Positions 25,063-32,271 of a stretch of 32,271 nt of DNA are shown one piece after another. A program made the position numbers and the translations under genes. Source of the DNA: Opitutaceae bacterium (lineage in GTDB: Bacteria > Verrucomicrobiota > Verrucomicrobiia > Opitutales > Opitutaceae). The notes under the pieces were generated by a model. That model made no database searches. It worked only from the letters and a program-made list of their open reading frames with translations, and had not been told where the DNA came from. Position 1 is the first letter of the stretch, and every line of letters starts with the position of its first letter. The stretch spans positions 1 through 32,271 of the forward strand of contig JACSRI010000152.1 of assembly GCA_014879845.1 (NCBI GenBank), written 5' to 3'.

Positions 25063-25902
25063 CTATCTTCCGGGCTCGGGATTCGCCGGCCCGCGTTCCG
25101 GCCGCATCGCCAGCCGGATGATCTCCTTGTCGAAGTAGTTTTCGCCGAGGCCGGCATCGATCACGAGCGTCGCGCCGTTGAAGCCGCTCGAGCGCGGGCT
25201 GAGCAGGAAGACCGCGGCGTTGGCCACCTCCTGCGTCTCGAGCGCGCGTTTGCGGAAGGTCATCTTCTCCGCGTAGAGATAACTCTCGAGATACCCGGGG
25301 ATGCCGGCCGAGGCGCTCGTCTTGAGCGGGCCGGAGCCGACGACGTTGAACCGCACTTGCGAGTCGGCGCTGAACGATTTCGCGAGGAAGCGGTTGGCCG
25401 AATCGAGCGCGGCCTTGATCGGGCCCATGTAGCCGTAGTTGTCGGGCGTGACGACGAGCGAGGAGATGCCGATCGTCACAACCGACGCGTCAGGTGCGAA
25501 GTGCGGCTTGAAGGCGCGCGCCAGTTCCACGAGCGAGAAGGCCGAGATCGCGGTGGCCTGGAGAAAGTCCTTCCGCTTGGTCTCGTGGAAGGCCTTGAAG
25601 CCCTCGGAGAAATTCGCGAACGCGATCGAGTGCACCAGCCCGTGGATCGGCCCAAAACCCGCGGCCGCGATCTCGCCGGCAAGACGATCCGCCGCGCCGT
25701 CTTCTTCGACGTCGCAGATGAAAACCGGCCGGTCGCCTAGAAACGGCGCCACGGTCTGGCGCCGGCGCTCCGAGCGGATGCTGAAGACGACGCGCGCGCC
25801 CTGCTCCTCGAGCGTCTTCGCCACGGCCCAGGCCACGCTTTTGCGGTTGGCCAGGCCGGTGACGACGATGGTTTTGCCTTCGAGGTTGAGGAAGCTGCTC
25901 AT
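25063..25902 (-). CDS. fabI: FabI-like enoyl-ACP reductase
   Basis: A 279-residue short-chain dehydrogenase family protein. The nucleotide site is VVTGLANRKSVAWAVAKTL (13-31), with FabI-type features rather than the usual TGxxxGIG. The active-site YGYMGPIKAAL (156-166) matches the FabI YxxMGxxKA pattern, with Tyr156 and Lys163 at the E. coli positions, and FNVVGSGPLKTSASAGI (185-201) matches the loop that follows. However, E. coli Tyr146, the other active-site tyrosine, is Ile146 here in an ungapped count. It probably reduces an enoyl-acyl group with NADH or NADPH, but substrate and chemistry may differ from housekeeping FabI. The start is ATG at 25902; an earlier start at 25926 adds 8 residues. 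Its neighbours are a FabZ-like dehydratase and OleA. Confidence 0.82.
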   Translation of the reverse strand: MSSFLNLEGKTIVVTGLANRKSVAWAVAKTLEEQGARVVFSIRSERRRQTVAPFLGDRPVFICDVEEDGAADRLAGEIAAAGFGPIHGLVHSIAFANFSEGFKAFHETKRKDFLQATAISAFSLVELARAFKPHFAPDASVVTIGISSLVVTPDNYGYMGPIKAALDSANRFLAKSFSADSQVRFNVVGSGPLKTSASAGIPGYLESYLYAEKMTFRKRALETQEVANAAVFLLSPRSSGFNGATLVIDAGLGENYFDKEIIRLAMRPERGPANPEPGR

Positions 25903-25932
25903 GCGCGGGCTCCAGTGTGGTCGCATGCTCCC

Positions 25933-26004
25933 TGGAGGGCGCGGCTCCCGCCGCGCCGCGCCAACACAACGACCCTCGCGGCCCGGCAGGAGCCGGGCCC
26001 TCCA
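25933..26004. repeat. Inverted repeat, TGGAGGGC family, copy 1
   Basis: TGGAGGGCGCGGCTCCCGCC (25933-) and its inverted partner ending at 26004 (reverse complement TGGAGGGCCCGGCTCCTGCC) match in about 25 of 28 bases (arms 25933-25960 and 25977-26004). A 16-base AT-richer loop lies between. It sits in the 138-base gap between the FabZ-like and FabI-like genes. A degenerate relative is at 30750-30814. Confidence 0.85.
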
Positions 26005-26040
26005 TCTTCAGCCAGCATCATGGGAACTCGCATCATGCGC

Positions 26041-26487
26041 TCACCCAGTCGTGCCGTCGGCGGTCGCGTTGGCGACGCAGAAATCGACGCTCATCACGCG
26101 GCGGTCGCCGCATTTGACCGAGCCGGTCATGAAGGTGAAGGACGACTCCCGCGACTTGAGCTTGGCCGTGATAGTGAGTTCGTCCCCGGGACGAACGACC
26201 GAGCGGAAGCGCGCGTTCTCGATGCGCACGAGCACGGGCGTGCCGCCTTTGTCCCCGGCACCGGCGCGCTGCATGATCTTCGTCATGAGGATCGAGCCGG
26301 CCTGGAAAACGGCCTCGGAGATGAGCACACCGGGCATGATCGGATTGCCGGGATAGTGCCCCTTGAAGAAGTCGAACTCAGGACGGACCTTCAGCCGGGT
26401 GGTGATCGAGTCATCGGTCTCGGCGACGATCTCGTCGGCAAAGAGAAACGGCGGGCGGTGCGGGAGGTAGTGGGTGATGTCGCTCAC
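26041..26487 (-). CDS. fabZ: FabZ-type 3-hydroxyacyl-ACP dehydratase
   Basis: A 148-residue hot-dog fold protein. The opening MSDITHYLPHRPPFLFADEI (1-20) and FFKGHYPGNPIMPGVLISEAVFQAG (40-64) are FabZ hallmarks, with catalytic His44 and Glu58. It dehydrates 3-hydroxyacyl-ACP to trans-2-enoyl-ACP. The start is GTG at 26487. The housekeeping FabZ is usually beside lpxD/lpxA, so this copy, between a CrtI-like gene and a FabI-like gene, is likely pathway-specific. Together with the FabI-like gene it could supply unusual acyl chains to OleA. Confidence 0.88.
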   Translation of the reverse strand: MSDITHYLPHRPPFLFADEIVAETDDSITTRLKVRPEFDFFKGHYPGNPIMPGVLISEAVFQAGSILMTKIMQRAGAGDKGGTPVLVRIENARFRSVVRPGDELTITAKLKSRESSFTFMTGSVKCGDRRVMSVDFCVANATADGTTG

Positions 26488-26516
26488 GGGAGATACAGGT
26501 GAGAAAACCGGAGTTG

Positions 26517-26714
26517 GGTCACAGAGGACACCGAGGTGGCACAGAGGTCACGGAGAAAGGCTGGTTGCACACGAGATCGCAGAGGTAACGGAGGAGGCCT
26601 CGGAGGCGGGCATTTGCATCCCTCTGCTTTCTCCGCGGCCTCCTGTGAAGATCCCTCCTCCGCACACAGATATCGCTCTGTGACCTCTGTGTCTCCTCTG
26701 TGATCTCTGTGACC
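26517..26714. repeat. Inverted repeat, CACAGAG family, copy 2
   Basis: The left arm (26517-26562) starts GGTCACAGAGGACACCGAGG; the right arm (26676-26714), read inverted, starts GGTCACAGAGATCACAGAGG. Inside, GGAGGCC and GGCCTCC sequences offer further pairing. The element spans nearly the entire 237-base gap between the CrtI-like and FabZ-like genes. It is the same family as 22668-22818 and about 50 bases longer. Confidence 0.8.
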
Positions 26715-26724
26715 GGCTTGGACG

Positions 26725-28185
26725 TCAGGACGCAGACGCTGCGGTCGCGCTCGCGCTCTGCCGCTGCTTTTCGAAGAGGTGCTTGTCGATGTTGTTCGCG
26801 ACGATGACGCCGTAGTTCATCGAGCCGAGCCAGCCGGACATGATGATGCCGACCGAGCCGGCGTGATAGGCGCCGCGGAGGTTGTTCGAGAGTTCCATCG
26901 AGCAGCGAAGGCCCTCGAACTTGGTGCCGAACGACGACGGGTGCCGCGTGAAGTGTTCGATCGTGCGCGGCGTCGCGGCCTCCATGTGGTCGATCTTGGC
27001 GCGGATGCCCGGCACGAATTCCTCGAGCGCGTCGAGCGATTCGTCGATCAGGCGCTGCTTGTGCTTCTCGTACTCCTCGTCCGACATGGCCTTCCAGTCC
27101 TCGTAGCGCGCGTTGAGCGAGCAGACGACGGTGTAGCGGTCGGAGCCGGGGCGCGTATCCGGATAATAGAACGAGAACGTGCGACTGCGCGTGTTCACGT
27201 CGATGAGCTCCTCGGAGGAGAACTTCTCCGCCTTCGAGGTGAAGATGAGATCGCCCACGTTCGGGATGCTCTCACCCTTCCGGATGCCGAAGTAGACCTG
27301 GCACGAGCTGGTGTTGATGCGCACCTTGTCGAGCTCGGCCACGTAGCTGGCGGGCAGGTTTTCCCGGCCGATCAGGCCGAGCGCGGTGCCCTTGATGCCG
27401 GCGTTGGAGAGCACGGCCTTGCAGCGGATGTGCCGGCCGTTGACGACAACACCGGTCACCTGCTTCACGCCGTCCACCTCGTCGACGACGATCTTCTCGA
27501 CCAGCGCGCACTTGCGCAGGTCCACGCCGTTGCGCGTGAGTTCCTCGGTCATCTGCCTGATGAGCAGGTCGGTGCCGCCGCGGAAGGTGAACACGCCCTT
27601 GCTCATGAAGTTCGAGAAGACGATGCCGTAGGTGATGGCGGGATCGTTCCAGGTGGAGCCGTTGGCGTAGGCGATCGGCTCCATGAGCAGGCGCACGACA
27701 TCGTCGCGGCCGGGGAAGAACTCCTCGAAGAGCTGCTTCGTCGTGCGCGTGTCGTTGTCGTAGAAATTCATCGCGCGCAGGTGCGTGTAGAACGCCTCCA
27801 CCCGCTCGGCCGGGACCTTGAACTGCTCGGTGATGATGCGCGTGAAGTCCGTGCGGTCGAAGGTCGTGTCGACGGTGAACTGCGGATTGACGAAACGCAC
27901 GCCCTTGAGCTGCACGATCGAGTCGGCGATCTCCTTCGTCCAATACTTGCGGCACGACTTGATCATTCCGATGGGGAAACCGTGCAGCGAGATGTCGAAG
28001 ATGTGGCCGCCCGACCGCTTGAACCACGTCGCGAGGCCGCCGAACTGGTAGTGGTGTTCGAGGAGGAGGACGGAGCGACCGCACTTCGCCAGGCAGTTGG
28101 CGCCGGTCAGGCCGGCCAGACCGCTGCCGATGACGACGACGTCGTACTCATCCTTCACTCCTTCGAGCCAGTCCTTCTTGGGCAT
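26725..28185 (-). CDS. CrtI/phytoene-desaturase-like FAD oxidoreductase
   Basis: A 486-residue flavoprotein. The FAD dinucleotide fold is [23 protein letters not shown] (14-36), followed by [18 protein letters not shown] and [10 protein letters not shown]-terminal [24 protein letters not shown] segment closes the FAD site. The layout matches the CrtI/CrtISO family, which desaturates or isomerises polyenes. It lacks carotenoid neighbours such as crtB. Beside FabZ-, FabI- and OleA-like genes, it more probably acts on an acyl or hydrocarbon chain. I recall that similar desaturase-FabZ-FabF sets were proposed for ladderane lipids in anammox bacteria; that is only an analogy. The start is ATG at 28185; an in-frame GTG is four codons upstream. 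It is the first gene of the five-gene lipid set. Confidence 0.82.
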   Translation of the reverse strand: MPKKDWLEGVKDEYDVVVIGSGLAGLTGANCLAKCGRSVLLLEHHYQFGGLATWFKRSGGHIFDISLHGFPIGMIKSCRKYWTKEIADSIVQLKGVRFVNPQFTVDTTFDRTDFTRIITEQFKVPAERVEAFYTHLRAMNFYDNDTRTTKQLFEEFFPGRDDVVRLLMEPIAYANGSTWNDPAITYGIVFSNFMSKGVFTFRGGTDLLIRQMTEELTRNGVDLRKCALVEKIVVDEVDGVKQVTGVVVNGRHIRCKAVLSNAGIKGTALGLIGRENLPASYVAELDKVRINTSSCQVYFGIRKGESIPNVGDLIFTSKAEKFSSEELIDVNTRSRTFSFYYPDTRPGSDRYTVVCSLNARYEDWKAMSDEEYEKHKQRLIDESLDALEEFVPGIRAKIDHMEAATPRTIEHFTRHPSSFGTKFEGLRCSMELSNNLRGAYHAGSVGIIMSGWLGSMNYGVIVANNIDKHLFEKQRQSASATAASAS

Positions 28186-28286
28186 TTGCGCCCGCACAAA
28201 AGGGCCGGTCGGGCAAAAGACAACCCGTAAAAACCCGCGGACAACGGAGGCTCATCCGCCTCTCTTCCGCCGCTCCAAGACACTCC

Positions 28287-28772
28287 TCAGGAGTGCCCGC
28301 CGCCGGCATCTTCCGTCCAGACGACCACCCAACCGCTGGACTCGTCGACCGTGATCACGGGCGCCGCATCCGCCGCATCGACCTGGACAAACTGCGCCCA
28401 CGAAGCGGCCGTGGATTCGGCCTCGACCGGCCGGGGTCGGCCGAGAAAAACCGTGAGCGCAACAGCCGCGACGCCCGCCACCGGCAGGCCCACACGGAGC
28501 GCGCGCAGCCACCACCCCGCCCCGGCCCGCGTCTCATAATCGCGCCCGCGGCGGATCTCGCGTCGGATATCCATCCAGGCGCGCTCCACGTCGGGCGTCG
28601 CCACGTGCTGGTCCGCCGACTTCCACGCCGTCGCCGCCGCCGCCAGGGACGCGCGGGCCCGGGTGCACTCGGGGCACCCGGCCACGTGCGCCTCGAGCGA
28701 GGCACGCTCCCGGGAGGAGAGCGCACCATCGCGTTCGGCGGAGATCAGGCGCTGGGCGGCGCGGCAGTTCAT
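28287..28772 (-). CDS. Anti-sigma-factor-like zinc-finger membrane protein
   Basis: A 161-residue protein. Residues 1-40 form a zf-HC2/ZAS-type fold: MNCRAAQRLISAERDGALSSRERASLEAHVAGCPECTRA, with His29, Cys33 and Cys36 as metal ligands. One membrane helix (about 93-110, VGLPVAGVAAVALTVFLG) leads to a short acidic outer part. This is the build of anti-sigma factors that hold an ECF sigma factor in the cytosol. No sigma factor gene is adjacent: the upstream neighbour is an exported protein 41 bases away. The start is the ATG at 28772, which places the zinc motif properly; a longer frame to 28862 is not convincing. Confidence 0.75.
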   Translation of the reverse strand: MNCRAAQRLISAERDGALSSRERASLEAHVAGCPECTRARASLAAAATAWKSADQHVATPDVERAWMDIRREIRRGRDYETRAGAGWWLRALRVGLPVAGVAAVALTVFLGRPRPVEAESTAASWAQFVQVDAADAAPVITVDESSGWVVVWTEDAGGGHS

Positions 28773-28813
28773 GGCGTGGCGGAATTCAACCAGGTTTTCA
28801 GAACTTGTCGATC

Positions 28814-29221
28814 TTAGCGGCAGCCACGCTCGCAGCGGTGATCGTGGTGGTGGGAGACCCACACGCGCTCGCGCCGGCGGTCATGGTATCCCTCGATCCA
28901 GACCCGACGTGGGCGACCGCAGTCGCGATCCACATAGGCCCAGCGCCCCGGCACCCAGACGCGCACGGTGCGCCACTCCCAGTGGCCGTGGCGGCCCCCA
29001 TGGTTGCCATACGAGACCTCGACGCGGGCCGACGGCGGAGGCGGCGGTGCCCCGTTGGTGATGGCTGAACCCACGATCACGCCCCCGATGAACCCACCGA
29101 TTGCGGCGATGACTTCATCATCGTCGTGGTCGTGGTGGTGGTGCCCGGCGAAGGCCGGGGCGGGCGAAGCGATGAGGGCGGTTGCAAGGGCGGCGATGGA
29201 TGCGAAAGAGATCTTGTTCAT
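28814..29221 (-). CDS. His-rich exported protein with glycine-zipper segment
   Basis: A 135-residue protein. Residues 1-25 are a signal peptide (cleavage after AFA). The mature N-terminus is HHHHDHDDDE (27-36), a likely metal-binding cluster. Next comes a Gly-rich hydrophobic segment AAIGGFIGGVIVGSAI (39-54) of glycine-zipper type. The remainder is rich in aromatic and basic residues with a WVPGRW motif (89-94) and ends HHHDHRCERGCR. The start ATG has a good GGAGG site. It could bind metal or peptidoglycan at the envelope; no enzyme motif is seen. It lies between the metallo-hydrolase and the anti-sigma-like gene, all on the minus strand. Confidence 0.75.
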   Translation of the reverse strand: MNKISFASIAALATALIASPAPAFAGHHHHDHDDDEVIAAIGGFIGGVIVGSAITNGAPPPPPSARVEVSYGNHGGRHGHWEWRTVRVWVPGRWAYVDRDCGRPRRVWIEGYHDRRRERVWVSHHHDHRCERGCR

Positions 29222-29336
29222 AGAACCTCCAGTTTTGGTTTCGCACCTTGGGACGACGCCGTCTCGGCGCTTATTCAATCCCTGCACCAAGACGCCTGGC
29301 CTCCCCCGTCCTGGGGCCCGTGGCCGGCCAAAGTCA

Positions 29337-30119
29337 TCAAAGCGTGAGACGCATTCCATCCCAGGCGAGACGGACCGACTCCGGGAGGTCCAGCTCGGCC
29401 ACCGCGTGGTCGACGGCGTGGGTCAGGTGCGTGAGGTAGGTCGTGGGCGCACCGATCTGCCGCGCCACCTCGACCGCCTCGCCGATCGACATGTGCGTGG
29501 GGTGCACCTCCGGCCGCAACCCGTCGAGCACGACGACTTGCGCGCCTGCCGCGAGGGCACGGGCCTCGGCGCCCACGTCCTTGCAGTCCGTGTAGTAGGC
29601 GAATTTCGCGCCGGTCTCCCGCTCCTCGAAGACCAGGCCGAGCACACGCATCTCGCCGTGCGGCAGGAGCGTTGCCGTGATCGTTCCGACGCCGAGATCG
29701 AGCACCGTCGGCATCTCCCGCAGGATGAAGGCCGGATATCCGCGAAACACCGGCTTCTCGCCGATCGCGTAGGGAAATATCTCCCGAACGCGCCCGAGGC
29801 CCTCCGGGGTCGAATAAACAGGGATGCCCGAAAAACCGCGCAGGTCGCAGAAGCGCCGGAGATCGTCCATCCCCAGCACGTGGTCGGCGTGGGCATGCGT
29901 GAGGATGAACGCGTCGACACGCCGGACCCCGCACCGCAGGCACTGCTCGCGAAACTCCGGTGATGCGTCGACCTGCACGTGCACGTCGCCCATGACCACG
30001 TGCACGCTCGTGCGCGTGCGCCGATTGCGCGGGTCCGGCGACCGGCAGACCGCGCACTCACAGGCGATCATGGGAACGCCTTGCGAAGTGCCTGTGCCGA
30101 GGAAATGGACCTCCATCAT
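29337..30119 (-). CDS. PhnP-like MBL-fold metallo-hydrolase
   Basis: A 260-residue metallo-beta-lactamase fold hydrolase. It opens VHFLGTGTSQGVPMIACECAVC with a Cys20-x-Cys22-x2-Cys25 cluster, as in PhnP where cysteines bind a structural zinc. The di-metal site is THAHADH (74-80), with further ligands expected in YYTDCKD and THLTHAVDH. PhnP opens cyclic ribose phosphates from phosphonate breakdown, but no phn genes are near, so the substrate is probably another cyclic phosphodiester. Two ATG codons in a row (30119 and 30116) can serve as start. It is divergent from the acetyltransferase gene. Confidence 0.82.
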   Translation of the reverse strand: MMEVHFLGTGTSQGVPMIACECAVCRSPDPRNRRTRTSVHVVMGDVHVQVDASPEFREQCLRCGVRRVDAFILTHAHADHVLGMDDLRRFCDLRGFSGIPVYSTPEGLGRVREIFPYAIGEKPVFRGYPAFILREMPTVLDLGVGTITATLLPHGEMRVLGLVFEERETGAKFAYYTDCKDVGAEARALAAGAQVVVLDGLRPEVHPTHMSIGEAVEVARQIGAPTTYLTHLTHAVDHAVAELDLPESVRLAWDGMRLTL

Positions 30120-30250
30120 CCCAACATCGAGGCGCGCACCGGCCGCTGCCAAGTCGCATTTGCGCGACACCAGGCGGGGGATCCACCTCATGCGAGCGGG
30201 ATTGCCTCCCCGCGGGCTTGCGGCAGGCTGCACCCCACTCCCCGACACGT

Positions 30251-30697
30251 ATGCAACTGCGTCCTGGCACAGCCGATGATTTCGCCGCGATCGTCCGCCT
30301 GCTCGAGGCTGCCTCGCTCAACGCCAGCGACCTCAATCCCGCGCAGACCTCCGCGTTCCTCCTGCTCTGCGACGCGGACACCGTGCTGGCCTGCGGCGCG
30401 GTCGAACCGTTCGCCGACGGCGCGGGACTGGTGCGCTCGGTAGCCGTCCATCCCGCCCATCGCGGCAAGGGTCACGCCACGCGCATCATGCGCTCGCTCG
30501 AGAAGCATGCACGCCACCGCGGCATCCAGCAGCTCTACCTGCTCACGCAGACGGCCGCAGGTTTTTTCTCCCGCCTGCACTACGAGCGCTGCGAGCGCAC
30601 GCTCGCGCCGGCGGCGATGCAGAAGTCGCCGCAATTCGCCAGCCTGTGTCCCAGCACGGCCGTGTGCATGCGCAAGGAACTGCGCGCCGAAGCCTAG
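30251..30697 (+). CDS. ArsN2-like GNAT acetyltransferase
   Basis: A 148-residue GNAT protein. The acetyl-CoA site is VRSVAVHPAHRGKGHATRIM (61-80), with RGKGHA. The later LYLLTQTAAGFFSRLHYER (96-114) and the end FASLCPSTAVCMRKEL match ArsN2, an enzyme found in arsenic resistance islands that acetylates an arsenical. No arsenic genes are here, so the substrate is uncertain. The start is ATG at 30251; the frame is open further upstream to 30218, but the extra 11 residues are not family-like. It is a single gene on the plus strand, divergent from the metallo-hydrolase. Confidence 0.82.
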   Translation: MQLRPGTADDFAAIVRLLEAASLNASDLNPAQTSAFLLLCDADTVLACGAVEPFADGAGLVRSVAVHPAHRGKGHATRIMRSLEKHARHRGIQQLYLLTQTAAGFFSRLHYERCERTLAPAAMQKSPQFASLCPSTAVCMRKELRAEA

Positions 30698-30749
30698 TGG
30701 ACTGACACGCGAAACAGCTCGGGTGGATCCGACGATCGCCTGCGCGGAC

Positions 30750-30814
30750 CTGGAGGGTCAGCTTGCGGCCTGGCCTCGCTCTCAACCGGGACGGGCCGGC
30801 GGTTGTCCCTCCAG
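30750..30814. repeat. Inverted repeat, TGGAGGGC family, degenerate copy 2
   Basis: CTGGAGGGTCAGCTTGCGGC (from 30750) and its inverted partner ending at 30814 (reverse complement CTGGAGGGACAACCGCCGGC) pair imperfectly around a GC-rich centre. The termini TGGAGGG and CCCTCCA match the element at 25933-26004. It lies between the acetyltransferase gene and the groEL terminator. Confidence 0.6.
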
Positions 30815-30821
30815 CCGACAA

Positions 30822-30855
30822 ACAAAAAAGCGGCGCGCCTTTCGGGCGCGCCGCT
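30822..30855 (-). terminator. Rho-independent terminator of groEL
   Basis: AGCGGCGCGCC (30829-30839) pairs perfectly with GGCGCGCCGCT (30845-30855) around TTTCG. On the minus strand the stem is followed by a run of T (30824-30829). It lies about 50 bases beyond the groEL stop. Confidence 0.93.
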
Positions 30856-30902
30856 CGTGATTGGGAACTGTATCCGGTGCCTTACGACACTGAGCGTCCG
30901 GC

Positions 30903-32271
<1,369 letters not shown>

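Noticed and set aside
22668-26714. CRISPR-like array suggested by repeated CACAGAG units
   Set aside because: The units form inverted arms of variable spacing, without uniform spacers or cas genes.

Overview
This is a GC-rich (roughly two-thirds G+C by eye), densely coded bacterial chromosome segment. The gene types (OleA/OleB, a hydrogenase-4-like complex, GroEL ending in GGGMDY) and the many inverted repeats between genes suggest a verrucomicrobium, most likely of the Opitutaceae. That placement is inference; no rRNA or other firm marker lies in the window. I see no mobile element, CRISPR array, tRNA or rRNA.

Layout. 1-3.3 kb: metF, a decayed Nudix-like gene, a small exported protein with a good terminator, and threonine aldolase. 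3.3-8 kb (minus): an envelope-type set of lipoprotein lipase, DUF4105 membrane protein, PlsC-type acyltransferase and GT2 glycosyltransferase. 8.1-8.6 kb: a DUF4199 membrane protein.

8.7-21.1 kb (minus): a long operon read right to left: zinc-ribbon protein, SulP anion transporter, HyfB-like antiporter, HTH-EIIA (PTS) protein, a second HyfB-like antiporter, HyfC, HyfE, HyfF, HyfG-like large subunit, then a ferredoxin-HyfI fusion. Most junctions are 4-base ATGA or GTGA overlaps. The large subunit has lost the cysteines that hold the [NiFe] centre, while the ferredoxin/small subunit keeps all twelve iron-sulfur cysteines. I therefore read this as an energy-converting-hydrogenase-related (Ehr-type) redox-driven ion pump, not a hydrogenase. 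The tie to a SulP transporter and a PTS EIIA/HTH protein is the most unusual part of the window. A divergent sigma-54 activator, whose receiver domain lacks the phospho-acceptor Asp, starts at 21.3 kb and is the obvious candidate regulator.

22.8-28.2 kb (minus): a lipid locus with a CrtI-like desaturase/isomerase, FabZ-type dehydratase, FabI-like reductase, OleA and OleB. It points to head-to-head hydrocarbon (olefin) or another unusual lipid pathway; OleC and OleD are not in the window. Each gap in this locus, and the gap after it, holds an inverted-repeat element, drawn from four or five families.

28.3-32.3 kb: an anti-sigma-like zinc-finger membrane protein with no sigma gene beside it, a His-rich exported protein, a PhnP-like metallo-hydrolase, an ArsN2-like acetyltransferase, and groEL, cut by the right edge, with a strong terminator.
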